From Dendrolimus kikuchii (lineage: Eukaryota; Arthropoda; Insecta; Lepidoptera; Lasiocampidae), in the NCBI GenBank assembly GCA_019925095.2, contig CM034411.1, forward strand, positions 6,115,501-6,179,500: a stretch of 64,000 nt of DNA, in the 5' to 3' direction. Positions within the stretch are counted from its first letter, which is position 1; each line of letters opens with the position of its first letter. This document shows positions 1-14,100 of the stretch, one piece after another. Both the position numbers and the translations under genes were made by a program. The notes beneath the pieces were generated by a model. The model made no database searches. It was not told where the DNA came from and was given only the letters and a program-made list of their open reading frames with translations.

Positions 1-1092
1 CTTTAACAAGAAATATAGTCGCAAAACGTTGTGTATTTATAGGAAAGATGAGTAAATATCACGACAATGACGGATCTACCCTTCTCAAAAGATCGCTTCA
101 TAAAATTGCTTTGGCATAATAATTGTTACAATATTTTGGTATCATTATAAGAATGGTGGTTACAGAAGGACGTATATAAAGGTTTTGCGATGAATTTTTA
201 ACGCAATGAAACGCCGATTATAGCGAAACAAGGTTTTATGAAGACAAATATGGCGGACTCAAAATTAACTTTCGGTCCGACGGCGTCGTTAATACAAGGC
301 AATCTACATGTTAAAAAGACTAAAACTTACCTTGAAAAGTTCAATATAATATGTTTTGCCTTTTGGGCCACTCGATTGATTACTTTTCACGTCTTTTCCA
401 TCATTTGTAGAAGTCATTTCTCAAGAAAATATTGCGGGGAGACATTTATGCGCTTGTGTTTTCGTAATGGTGCTGTCAAAGCGATGTTACCTTGAATAAA
501 AATGAATAATTTTACCAATTACCATAGTCTTATTTTAACTATATTCTCCTAGCGCCCACGGTCTTTAAAAAAGTAACTAAATGAAATAGTGATTATATCC
601 CAGCACCAAATCCAATTTAAAGAAAAAAACGCCCAAGGTACTATATTAAGTAAGCAAACATTAGGTTGCTGCTAGTTTCAATTTATCGCGTTTCTATAAA
701 GTTGTGTATCCAAACAGATGTTCGAAGTTTTTATTTATGTGTGACCAAGCAATAGTAAAAAAAAACCAAAAGAAATTTGTCTTTCTTGACTTAACGTGGA
801 ACAAAGATCTTTGGGTGTGAAAATTCATCTTAATTTATTCATGAAATCTTTATGATTTGTGTTCATATGCTTATAAAAATAGGTCCTTATATACTATATT
901 TGCTGTTTACATCAAAACTTTATATGGATCTGAGATATAGTGAAAATTATCTTAATTCAAAATTTAAGACCTTTTAATAGACCTTTGGGTTAATAAAGAC
1001 TATCATGATTGTTTCGAATGTTTTTAATAAATAATAATAAAATAAACGTTTCTCTTAATTTTAAAGGATTTTTTGTTATTAAATTGGTTTAT

Positions 1093-1185
1093 AAGTGTAA
1101 GAATAAGCGTAAATGGCACTCTGTTGTTCATGCCTACCCCGCAAGGGAACTGCCGTGAAGTTATGTATGTGTATGTATGTTATAA
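1093..1185 (+). mobile_element. Non-LTR retrotransposon tail, TATG-repeat family, copy 1
   Basis: It contains the family block 'CTACCCCGCAAGGGAACTG' followed by a TATGTATG run. The same block recurs at seven other places in the window. Longer copies encode the end of a reverse-transcriptase polyprotein ([11 protein letters not shown] and KPKW-S-I motifs). Confidence 0.75.
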
Positions 1186-1872
1186 GTGTAATTTTATTTT
1201 AATATTTTTGAAGGTAGCTGAAAAAAAAATTGATGTAAAAGTTTATTGTTTGAAGTCTAGTGCGTTTGACCGAAAGGCCTACGAAAAGGTAATTTATTTT
1301 TGTCCTTTTTTGCTTCTCCTCGTTCACCTGATACAAGAAAAAAATATGATACTTGTGCGATTACTGTAAGGTAAATTTTTTTTAATTTCAGTCTTGGGTT
1401 TTCGCCATTGAAACCTTTTTTAAGGACTTTAGGCGGTTACGTCATGAAAGCGTTAAATAGCCTGAGCGTCAGGAGGATATAATAAGAGTTGTCGACGATA
1501 TTATGCAGCAATATTTTCATTGCCGAAACTTGGAGTCCAAACAAGTACAGTATGCCCACTGTGTGGCATTTTATAGTAGAGATTAAAGGAGGGCGCCACC
1601 GTCGCTCATATAGTAACACAAGTTGTATTATATGAACGATCTTGATACTTTTATATTTTTTGATTTTTAAATTACTATTATTAATTACGCCATTAACTTT
1701 CCAAACGCAACCTCGTCCACGTGGTTCTTCTAATTTTCTAGATACAAACCATCAGACATACAAGACTTCTAAAGTGATTTAGAGATGTAAAATTGGTGCA
1801 TTAAGGTACGTTAATTATAGATCAATGAAATGTATTCTTCATATTACAAGTGATTTAGTTTGTATGTAGAAG

Positions 1873-1990
1873 GGTGTATAGGTGTACATAGAATAGGAAG
1901 TAAAAAATTAAATTTTAACTTACATGTATGACCTTCAAAAAGTGTTCTCCAGTGGAACTTATTTTGAATAAAAACTTTTGAATTTGAATA
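1873..1990 (+). repeat. Interspersed repeat ending in TTTTGAATAAAAACTTGAA
   Basis: It shares 'ATGTATGACCTTCAAAA' and 'TTGAATAAAAACTT' with copies at about 8490-8600 and 25245-25320. It looks like the 3' end of a retroposon; the type is unresolved. Confidence 0.6.
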
Positions 1991-3129
1991 TAATATATTT
2001 AATTATTACATCGTGAACATAGTAGAACAAAAAAGCTCTTTTTGTGAGAGAATATAGTCATGGTAACGTATAATGAGGAAGTGCATTGTAACACAAATAT
2101 CGAATCAACTCGGGTTTTAACAAAAATAACCATATTATGTTATGATTCAAAATAGTCATGGAAATCATTACTATACTGTTTCCAACTATTTTACTTTTGA
2201 CAGATCAATAATTATTCCATTAGGTATACCCTAAAGTGTTTCCGATTCAATTTGGTATAAAAATCGAATTACTTTATGACATTTCAATCAATTTAATGCA
2301 ACTATATCATTTGTGAAATTACAGTATTTCGTATTAAATAAACCATAAAACCCAGATATTTATAATTATACGTGTAATAAAAGCACAGTTACGATTTAAA
2401 CCTAAGTAAAAGCTAGGTTATTTCCTTTTAATGAAACATTTTCATATCAAAATGATTAATTACGAATAAATTTAAATATCGCTGACATCATGTATCAGCG
2501 CCGAACCTTGTAACTATATTTTTTGTTAATATAATATTTTTGGTCAAATTAATAACAAGTATTAATATATTGTGACAACAAAAAAATATACAAATACAAG
2601 GTCCTCCACTGACACCGACGATATGATGACGATAGTTTATTGAACGGGCTACGGTGCGACACCCATACAAATGGTGATAATGATGATAGAATGATGATGA
2701 TGATGGAATGTGGTGGTAAATGATAATCACTCGGATGCCTATGACAATATTTATTAAATAAAATGATAAACTCATGAAACTAATAATAATTGATAATCAT
2801 TGATAAATGCTATAAAATGATAGATTAATCTATGCGACATGTAACTTAAATATATACTGATAGGGTAAAATTCATTTGAAATCTCTTAAGTTTTATATAA
2901 AGTGAAAATTAATACTAACGGGTAAAGAGAAATAGTTTTATTACGAATTAAATAAGGTTGAATTTTATGTGTTTATCTCTTTTTAGTGTCGCTTTTTTTC
3001 ATTTCTCTTTTTCGTTTCAATGAGTTTTAAGTCACAACGATTCTAAAGAAGTTTCACTTCAATAAACCAGTTCAAAACTGCTGTTCATATAGCAACACAA
3101 ATAATATTATCTATATTGTCGTCTAGATA

Positions 3130-3240
3130 ATACATACATACATAGCTTCACGCCAGTTCCCTTGCGGGGTAGGCACGAATAACAGAGCGCCATTCAGGTT
3201 TGTTCTTACACAACTCACTCGCTTCTTTGACATTCACGTC
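3130..3240 (-). mobile_element. Non-LTR retrotransposon tail, TATG-repeat family, copy 2
   Basis: Reverse-complement copy: ATACATACATACATA, then CACGCCAGTTCCCTTGCGGG, and the end of the coding part up to about 3240. Confidence 0.75.
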
Positions 3241-5057
3241 TAGATAATAATTTATATAATCATATTTTTTTTCATGCTCCAACCTAACCTGTGTTTTCCT
3301 GGTATTATAACTTTACTATCATTTTTCATACCTTCGTCCGCAATGCGACGAACATTGAGCGACTGATAAAATAATATTAAATAACATTTATCATATTTCA
3401 TACTTAAATAAATAAAAAATAATATGAAAGTATCAAACTCATTAAAAAAGGAGTGTCCACAAACCTAAAAATCTTAATCTCAAATAAAATATGAACCTTG
3501 CTAAAAATCTAATGAATTATGCTTAAAAACGATTTATTGTCAATATAGACTCCCATAGATAAATTACTTTAAAAATCCTATCTCCTGTTTTTGTAGTATT
3601 CATACAAAATACTTACCAATTAAAAAATTTTGCGGTTGGTTTAGTGAGTAAACTTGAAATCATTTTCTTACCAAAATTTAACAAGATAAATAGATATAAA
3701 ATTCAGTGTAATTAATAACATGAAATATGTAAATATATATAAGTAGGTATTCTATTCTATTTTTCGCGATTTGGCTTCAACGCTACTGGCGCTGATTCGG
3801 TCAATATATAAGTAGGTAATTATGTTTTTGAAAAGAACCCACATTTAAACACATAACACAACTTATACCATATATTGAAAGTTTCAAATAAGAACTTGTG
3901 TTAAATAATAGGGGTCGATTTTTATACCTCGTCAACCCCCACAATCATTTTTCATATTTTATTTGGACCCCTGGGAAAAAGATTTCGACCTGGGATCGTT
4001 CAATATTGATCACTTTGTGAATCCCTGATTTACAGTATGTAACACAAAATTACGTTTACGTACCTGCCAAATTCTAAACATCACATAATATCATGTTATA
4101 AAATAGGTTATAAATAGAGAATAATACAAAACGTATTTTTTTTTAATTTTGGAGAAAATGAAGCATACCCAGGATTTTTCACGTGGCGTAGTCCCGTGGC
4201 AATCTTTAGAATTGTATAGTATTCAAATTATATAAATTTTATTAGAATATTATCGATATCAAAAAGAGTTCTCTGACATGGAGTAACTTTTAATTTTTAA
4301 TCATAAGAAGCCATGTTTGACGAAAAAGAATATTTTTTGTCTATTATGTCATTTGACTTCCTTACATTGGCAACACTTACGTACAAAGCAAAAGCTAGTT
4401 GTGTCAAGAATTTTTGCGTTTTTCACAATTAATCTAAATAATTAGTAAATGATGAAACAATATTTCTTATAGTAAAGTTTTTTATACACATTTGTGTTTA
4501 AAAAGTGTAATACAGAAGTATCTTTGCGATGCATTCGGTTCTCTTTAACATAAAATGATGTGTCAAAGTGCAAGGCAATAGAACGGACTATGAATTTATT
4601 GCTTTTTAATCCCTATTTGATAGTATATTTTATATTTCCTTTGCGTATTTAACTTTACATTTTGAATTTATTGTTTATATTCTGGGAGAATTGTTCGGCA
4701 TACGACCTTAATGGACACATCTGGCGGTCTCTCCCCTACTCTATTTCTTGGCCTTTCTTACTAATTGTAGACTCATTTATTATTATGTCGTGTCTTAATA
4801 CCCAAGTTTAACTTGAAATTGCGCTTTTTTATTCTTATTTATAGACTCTTTATCACAGTTTCTCTGCAGTTAGATTATGAATTTAATTAAAGATATTGCT
4901 ATGATACTATTAAAATATGTATGTTCATATATATTTTAACAGTATTTGTTATGTTTTTACCAGCTGACGGTCTGCTTAGTGTTGTGATGAGTGTATCAAG
5001 TGATTTTTCGTTTTTAATTTATTGTACATTAGTACATTTGTACTAGATTAAGAGAAA

Positions 5058-5121
5058 ATGGCTAAGAAATCTGATAACACTGGTGGCAAGCTGGTCACTG
5101 TTTCAGTTGTTGGGCTCTCAG
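5058..5121 (+). CDS. RhoGAPp190: p190 RhoGAP coding exon 1 (start codon)
   Basis: The ATG at 5058 has a good insect context (AAAATGG) and an in-frame TAA at 5049-5051, so it is the likely start. It encodes [10 protein letters not shown], then the first beta strand of the GTPase-like domain (VTVSVVGLS). It ends in phase 1 at a GTATTT donor. Transcription start and any non-coding exon were not located. Confidence 0.9.
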
Positions 5122-8100
5122 GTATTTAAAAATGTTATTTCTGCTTTTTCTGTATTTATTGCAGTAGCACATTTATTATTTACTAGTAAAATGTTAAATT
5201 AAATTTCTTTATTTAATTTGTGTGCTTTTTATACTACTGGGTGACTTCTCTATTGTTTTTATTGTTTTCTGCTGTTAAACAAGTAATCATTAATCCAAAT
5301 AAATTTTAAGCTGACCCTTTGTTTTCTCCTAATGCTAATGCTAATCAACCAAATTGAAACAATTTTTTTGGAACACAGATCTGAGAAGATATGATGGTAT
5401 TTAATGACATTACACATACAACTTTGTGTTTATGGATAACTTTGATTCAGTGAAATTGAAAGACAGAAATGAATTGTCTAATATTGGGTTTGTAAATTAT
5501 CTACAACCCAATTTATATTAATAGTTACCCTACCTCACCTCAGCTACCCTAGTTCAGAATCATATTCAAATTTATTAGAATGACTTTATAAACTAATACA
5601 ATAAAAGAAAATGTAACTTAGTTATATTGTATTCTACCCATAGTCCCTCAAGACTAAGTAGAATATATTTAAGGAATTTATCACATAGAGAATTAGTCTC
5701 TAAATTCAGAGAGTAAACACTGACCTCCTACAAATAGTGTTTTCATGTAGTTAGCAGCTTGATCATGGACAAATGTAAACCTTTACTACTTAAAATTAAA
5801 TAGATAGATAACATTTTATTATACACCAATACAAAAATAAACTTACAAACTAAAACTATATCTAATTATGTACGAAGGGGTAGTCTTATTTCTAAAAAGT
5901 GATCTCTTCCAGACAACACCAGCAATTAATGTAGATGATAATGCTGATGGTGGTATACATAACATATAGTACAAACAACTTACTTTTTAGTAATAAACAC
6001 ATAAAAAAATATTTTTACAATACAATGTAATATTAAGGTTATGGAAGATCAGAATCTCCTGATACAAGTAAATTTGGCTTAAAAGATGATCCCAATAATA
6101 GACTACAAATTGTACTGTGTTTCTTAAAATTAAATATTTTCATTGTATTATTTTTACCATTTTATTTGTTTTTTCAATTTAAAAAGACAGACAAGAGGTA
6201 GTTTACACATAAATATTAATTTTAATATTTAATCCATGATAATTATTTACTTAAGTGAAACTATTAATAATGTCTATATTCTGTTGTTGAGAAAAAGGTA
6301 GGAAAGCCGACCCTGGGTATTGGTGTGAACATTCCGAACGCAACTGAGATTTAACACTCAGATGATGATGATGATGATGATGATGATTCTATTGTTGAGA
6401 AAATGACATCTGTTATACAATATAGTGTTTTAAATTTTTTATTATTCAATCAATTATCAATTTTTACTTTTATAATTATTATTATAAAAGTACAAATAAT
6501 TATCTTTAGTCCTTAACTGGAAAGTAGTCTCAACAAACATAGTGTAGTATACTGTTAACCTGAGGCTGGATAAAGAAATTAAGAGTATTGAAGCCTTGGA
6601 AAGGCTTATGTTTAGCAGTGGATGATGATTCACTGTCAAGAATGATCTTGAATCCACAATACTGTTGTTTGAAGAGTAGTCCACAGAACATCTGAGAAAA
6701 TATAAATAAAAAAAACAAATGGAACCTGTGCTGAAAATATATCATTTTGATATCCAGGGTTGATAGTAAACAAAAATTATTAAGAGAGGTTTTTATTAAA
6801 GTAAGGCTCACATTCATGCATCCATTGCAAAATTTTCATAATAGCAGTTCTTCTTAAAATGTAACCACTGGTTATAGATGATAAGAAAATTATTAAAAAA
6901 AACATAAATAGCTAGTTTTCAATATGGAAAATCTGGCAATCTTACCTTTTCCCACCAAAACAATAACTTAAGTTCGGTGCTCTAACCACAGTCTGAAGTT
7001 TATAAATATAATAAGATTGCCAGGTAAATTATACAGATAAAGAGCAAAAAAGACTGGCAACATGACTCTATACCATCCATCTAGTCAATTGTTTCTTCAT
7101 CTTTTACTTCATTAATAAGGTCTGTTGTTTACTTCAGTCACTCTCTAAGTATGGCTTTTAGACCCCTATTATAATAAGCAATCCATAAATTTTCCAATTG
7201 CTAAGCTTAAGTCACTAGCTTAGGGTAAGAAGTACACCTGTTTATCATTGAACCTGCACTAACATCTCAATTTGCATGTGTCTTTATGCATTTTTGTCAT
7301 ATACCTGTGGTAATTATAACTATAGGCATGTTAAATATGAAGAACTACAGGTAAATTAGCTTCATGATATTTTTGTGTTTGTAGTAAGTAGTATTTGTGT
7401 ATTTACAGGACTTTTAAACTTGAAATTTAAATTTCAAGGAAATTATTATGTTTAATATTAAGTATCTGCCTATAAAAAGTAGTTTCTTTATTTATGTGCT
7501 GACAGTAGTACACTACTATAACTGCAAAAATGTCTTGAAGATGGTTTTTCTGTACTATGTGATGCATGCAAACAGGTTTTGGACCTACAACATTCAAATA
7601 AGGTACAGGGTGCAGGAGCCACTAATCCTCAATAGCTTAAATTATTATTGCAGAAAGGTAATCAGAATTAGATATAAACTTGGATATAGAGTAATTGAAA
7701 TATTGCACATTTGTTAGTATATCTCACATGAGAATTGTTTTAATATACCTATCTATACCACAATGAAAGGTTACATCATTTTTCAGAAAAGCAAAAAAAC
7801 AATTATTTTCTTTATTAGCATTCAGTTGTTAATTAATTTTTCCAGTTGTAATTAGATTCTAATGTTACCCTTAACATCTTGAATTTTATGGCAAATGAAA
7901 AAAATTAGAAAAATTCTTTTTTTGCTTGTTTACTAATGTTTACAAGTAATCTTTATAGTGGATTATAGGTTTAAATATAATTCTATTTAAGATTAATCGG
8001 GTGTTACTCCTCTCTGAGTATGGCACAAAATATTTAAAGCCATTTCAATCACAAATAAAACTGCCAATAAAAATGATTATGGTAACAGCTTTCGAGTTAA

Positions 8101-11100
8101 AGTGAGTGCATTTTTAATTGAAATTGGGAACCTGGTCTCGATTCTCCGCTGAGATACAAGTTGTGAATGGAATTGGTATCTATTGTTGGTTCTTATCTAC
8201 ACTATTTCCTGCCATGTGTAGGTGTAGCCCAAAGTTGTTTATATTGTTGGAACAATGATAATTTATCACTTATGTTTGTTGTGATGAGATATTTTGAAGA
8301 TAAGTTACATGATATGGTGTCATGTATTTCTTATCAGAAAACAGTAATAGTAACAGGGGCATGCTCCTGCCAATATTTTTTTGTTACAAAATCAGATACA
8401 TACATATTATCATGACTGTTTCCTATAAGAGCAGGCAGAGACACAACTTCTTCTTTCCTACTCTTTAAACAGTGACAACACGTTGCATAGTGCTAGACGT
8501 AGGCTAGGAAGACAATTTAAATTTTAACTTAAATGTATGGCCTTCAAAGAATTTTCTCCAGTGCAACTAATTTTGAATAAAAACTTGATTTTGAATTTGA
8601 TCATGTATTTCCATTTGGTCTGATGTTGACACACATCTTTTGCTTCATATTTATTACTACACATTTATTACAGGTGCATTTTACCTAACCAAATCTCTGA
8701 TAAGTTTTGCTAATAAGGCTAAGAAGCTTTTAATAAATTGATTTTATTTTAGTTCTCTCCTTTGAGGATGATAAAACTTTATCCTTCTAGATCATCTTTA
8801 TCTGAGCATTAAATACCGATTGCGTTCGGAGTGTTTACTCCGACGCCCAAGGTGCGCTTTCCTACTTTTTCTACTCCACTTCGCGCGGTCTTCAGCATCC
8901 CCTCGTTTTGAGATCATTGGTATGCATGTCATCCTTCAAAACGCCGAGCCAGCATTTCTTGGGCCTTCCTTTCGACCGGGACCTGACAGAGGCGGCATGG
9001 CTAGGCATGTGTTCCCCACATAATTAGTCGGTCTCCATAAAACTCCTTTATCCGTGCAGGAATGGAGAAGGAATACAATTTCCTGCGGCCGGGCGGCCTG
9101 TCGTAAGAGGCGACAAAACAACCCACAGCCAGGTGGTAGGGCATTTGCCCGACTGGATGGCTACCATCCCTGGTCTAGAGTATGCCGCTATAACAACCTT
9201 GAGTTGTGTTCCGGCATTAGTGACCAGGTTCCAGTCTCCCTTAAGAGAGCAGCAGCGCATTTGTAGCACCTTTGGTGTTGCAAATGTCCATAGGTGATGG
9301 TAACCGCTTTCCATCAAGTAGGCCGTCTGCCTGTCTGCTGAACTTCTGCAATAAAAAAAAAGAACAAAAAAACAAGACCGTACCAGCATAAGCGAAACTC
9401 TTGCAGTTTGTCTGCTATGTCACGGACATAAAGACTGCGGCGGGTGCGGGAGTTTCTGACACGGTCTTTCCGCGTCACTCCACACATCCATCGCAACATA
9501 TCCATCTCCGTGACACGCAGTTCTTGCTTGTGTCCCTCAAGTACAGGCCACGCTTCACTGCCGTACAAAAGGCCAGGTCTAATGATGGATTTATAAACCT
9601 GTCACAGTTGAGTATGGTCTTTACCAATATAGGGGAACTAGTTGCTGGCTTTGACGAAATTGAATGACACTCTTCATAAAGGACCCAATGTCATCCCAGT
9701 TTCTTTCAAGTTTTTATTGTACAGGGGATAATCGATCTATCGAGCTATATAGTTAAGTGTGGTATCTTAAAAAAATGTTGGTGAACATCCTGCCATTGGT
9801 GAGTACCGCTGTTATGGAAGGCAGATGTTGGTATCGAATTAATCGGTTTCTTAGAACACTCCTCTGTGTGCAGATGGTAAAATACGCGGGGAAAAAAAGA
9901 CTATAGTTTATATGACTTTCAACCAGGTAGTAAAACTGCCTACATGGCATTTCCACAGGTACGGAAAAAGAGAAAGGGCAGCTGGGCGTGGGCAAATCTT
10001 GCCTCTGCAACAGATTTGTGCGCACCCACGCAGATGACTACAATGTTGATCACATATGTGTCTTGAGTCAGGTAGGTGTTACACTGTTGTTATTGGCCTC
10101 TGTAGTTTCTTTAATTTATTATAACGTCTATTAGACGTGTCGTACATTATACTCGGATTCGCCCGCGACTTTATCCATGTTAGACGGTTACCAAAGATCA
10201 TGTTTTTAAATTGCTCCCAAGATGATTTCCGCGGGATTTTTGGGATATAGAGTACCGCAGATATTAATTCCGGGAATTCGCTATCGATCAGCGAAAATCG
10301 CATAGAAATTGGCCCAGTAGTTTTTACTTGAATCCCGAAAAAAACAGACAAACACAGAAACTGAAAAACAAAAGACTAAACTTTTATAATATGACTAGAG
10401 TTTTCCCCGCGGCCACGCCGCGTGAAAATCCGTATGTAGTGGCTCTATGTTACGTACATAAAAATTTAATTAGGTGTTTTATATATATAACCCTTCAATA
10501 CTTTAGTTTCTTGTTTAATTTACTACAATTACAAAGAAACTAAGTCAATATAGTGTAGACAACTGCACAGCAAAAGAAAGAAAATCACAGCCAACCTGAT
10601 TTAAAGTACCCTAATACGTAATATTTTCTTAAGTTTTCGAGACTTGTATACATAGTAAAATTATGTTTTAACGGTTTTAAGCGCAGTAATTTATTTGATT
10701 TTTATTATTCCTACGTTTCGGCCACTTTTCAGTAACCGTCATCACGGAAAACAAACATGTCAAGTGTCAATGAGTATTGTTAAAGTTTTATTTAGCCTAC
10801 CGCCAACTTGTTCATTTTAATTATTTTGATTATGGTTATTATTTACTCTATGGGAGCCTAATCTGATTTACCACCGCTTCGCTACATGTTATGGCTTGAA
10901 GAGAAGAAGCGGCGCAAGAAACTCTTCAGTATACATGCCTAGCTCTAATAATTTTATATAATATTAAGGAAGGAAAAATAAAAGAATATATCAATCAAGT
11001 TGGTTTGTGTTCCGGTGAACTCAGAAAGAACTCACAGTGTCTTGAGCTCTCTGGCAGTTGGTTTTTGCTGGGTTTGGGTTTTAATAGTTTTGATGATCGG

Positions 11101-14100
11101 AACCCAAACAGGTGGTACTTGCCAACCATTACCATACCATGACAACATAAAAAACTCAGCATTAACGAAGTTTTCTCAACTAAGTTGAAAATTTGTTTAC
11201 AGTCCGACTTCAGCGGTCGAGTAGTGAACAACGATCATTTTCTGTACTGGGGCAGTGTACAAAAGGAGAATGACGACCAAGAGTACAGGTTCGAGATCGT
11301 CGAGCAAACGGAGTTCGTGGATGACGCGTGCTTTCAGCCTTTCAAAGGTATTGTTTTTGTTTCTGTTGATGGCGTAGCGCCTGTTCACGTGCAACTCGCG
11401 AGCGGGTTCACATTGGGCGCCAGGCATTTGACATGGTTAAAATATGCTGTACGCGCCGTTCATCTATTTATACGTTTCTTCCCATTCCCGAGTCTTACCA
11501 CTCTTTATTTTGCGTCAGAAGATAAAACTCTTACAATTCAACTGTAAAGCACGTCTACGAAGTACAACTCTCTTGAAAGAATAAAACTATAATAAAAGCT
11601 CTAATTTTAACCATGCCACAGTGATTGTAAATTTTTAGAAAATTATTCAAAAATGAGATGTGGTAGTGAATTACCAATACCTCAAACCACTATGTTATAA
11701 AAGAAGGTAAGTGTGCAGGTCTCTTACTTTAAAAAAAATCTCAAACGTACTAGAGCACTTTAACGGTAAATTCTTTACAGCCCGGTCATGACCTTCAGCT
11801 TAGCGACGGGCAATAAGACAGAGCTCGGCGCCGAGCGCGACGACCTACATCTTATACTTTTTACGTTTGTTGGTCGTTGTGTCGCCAAAGATAGTGTGAT
11901 AGATATCCCTAATTACACCGTACCTGTGTTTTTACTAATATTTTTTATTGCATGAGTTTACGACACAGGCACTTGATGGAAAGTGGTTACCATCGCCTAT
12001 GGACATTTGCAACACCAAAGGTACTACAAATGCGCTGCTGCTCTCTTAAGGGAGACCTGTTCACTAATGCCGGAACACAAATCGAGGTTGCTTGTGTTTC
12101 TTACATGAACACTAATATGTCGTATGTTTGATACACAGTAAACGCGCCCGCGAGTTAATGTGAACAGGCACTAACTGTTGACTTATTAGTAATGATGATT
12201 TAGCCCCTTTTAGCACTTGTCCTAAGCAATTTTTATCTATAATGTTTTCATTCACACTCAGTGGGCAAAACGGAGGCATACGTGAAACGATGTGTGGCAA
12301 CAAAGCTACAGTCGGCCGAGAAATTGATGTATGTGTGCAAGAACCAGTTGGGCATTGAGAAGGAGTATGAGCAGAGATTGATGCCTGACGGAAAGTTGTC
12401 AGTCGATGGATTCCTTTGCATCTACGACGTGAGTTTGGTGCCGGGTCGCACATGGGAAAAGCAGGTATGTTTATAAAATTACTTTAAGTTCTATAGTAAT
12501 ATACCGCTTCCAAAACAACTTTGGTTACTGTTAAAGGAGAAGAAGCGATGCAACAAACTCCCCAGCAACATGGCTTTACTTTACAATTATTTTATATATA
12601 TACATTCGTGGTCTTTTTTTTAATGTATTTTGAACTAATATGAGGTTTAATAAAGTAGCTTGTATGAATAATATGGAATATGCATGTAAAGTCAATTTTT
12701 TTATATGATGTCTGTATTGCTATAGAATTACATTTATATTATATTTATTTAATTCCTTTAATTTACAGATTTTAATTAATAAAAAATAAATAAAATAAAA
12801 AGTGTTAAAAATGTGCGGCATATTTAAAATCGCAAAACGCAACGCTATTGATTAAATAGAAACGTGACGTCGTTTTTCGTTTAAACATTTTCGGATTGCC
12901 ACCAAATGGCGCATTCCTCTTGTTTTTTTTTTTTTATTTTTTTATTGCAGGAGATCAGCAGACGGCCCACTTGATGGAAAGCGGTTACCATCACCTATGG
13001 ACATTTGCAACACCAAAGTTGCTACAAATGCGCTGCTGCTCTCTTAAGGGAAACTGGAACCTGGTCACTAATAACGGAACACAACACTCAAGGTTGTTAT
13101 GGTGACATACTTTAGACCAGGGGTGGTAGCCATCCAGTCGGGCAAATGCCCTACCACCTGGCTGTGGGTTGTTAAGTCGCCTCTTATGACAGGCCGCCCG
13201 GCCGCAGGAAATTGTATTCTTTCTCCGTTCCTGCACGGATAGAAGTTGTAGCTCACAATTCTCAAAACCTCAAGTGGAACGGATTGTGGAGCGTTGATGT
13301 CATTAACAACGAAATACACAAAAGTCATTGATTGACATGGGTCGATGTGAACGCTGCATGATCGAAAATAATGTGACGTCATTATTGACGTTTTCGCGGC
13401 GACCATAATGACCGTGATGGGTATGTGGAACAGCTGAAGGAGCACTTTGAGCGTTGTGAGACACAAGTAGAACGCGCTTTGAGAATCAACTAAGACGTCA
13501 TAAAAAGCCCGCATAGATAAATGGCATTTAAATAGGTCAAATTTATTCGACATTTAAAAAAATAAATTGCTTTTTTCCGACAGTATTTCTAATTTTTACT
13601 ATCATAAAACGATGTAAACAATGATTTCAATAAAAATACATGCCTATTTCATATTACTGAAAGAGCAAGCATCGCTACTAAGTAGTGATAGTATTATTCA
13701 CATTTAATGCGGTAAATAATGTTATAAGTTATAAAATAAAAATTAAATAAAGTTCTATATTTTTTATTTTCTTTATAATTTCTCTAAGTTTGTGCAGGAA
13801 TAATAAAAGCTTGTTTACATAAGAAAACTTAATAATAATTAGAAAATCTAATTAATTATAACTAGCTGGAGCCCCTATTCCGTTTGCTCGTAACTTTATA
13901 TTCATATGTCCTTAACCCTGCAAGATATCCTAATACCTGTAATCATGTCTTAAAATATTTATTGAAATTTATTTAGTGGTTTCGGAGTTAATTCAAGACA
14001 AACTGATGGACAAAAATTATAAAAACAATATTTTTTTCTGATTTCCCATCATTATATAATTATATTCCCTTCACCCCATCCATACCTGTATTCCATTCCC

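Larger units (their letters stand above)
1..5057. other. AT-rich upstream region without a recognisable gene
   Basis: The open frames here are short and without domain motifs. The region holds retrotransposon tail fragments (about 1093-1185, 3130-3240, 1873-1990), a repeat similar to one at 46800-46965 (about 3825-4035), and simple-sequence ATG/GAT clusters near 2690. The promoter of the p190 gene should lie in its last part, but no core promoter element could be assigned. Confidence 0.6.
5122..9958. other. Intron 1 of the p190 gene
   Basis: A 4.8-kb AT-rich intron. It holds a copy of the 'cttatcgctaaaa...ctcttccagacaac' repeat (about 5795-5930), a GATGATGAT microsatellite (6361-6387), the repeat at 8490-8600, and a nested retrotransposon/SINE block from about 8790 to 9730. 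Nothing recognisable is seen between about 6400 and 8480. Confidence 0.7.

Noticed and set aside
8820..9023. Small protein of 67 residues on the + strand
   Set aside because: It is the opposite strand of a reverse-transcriptase fragment.
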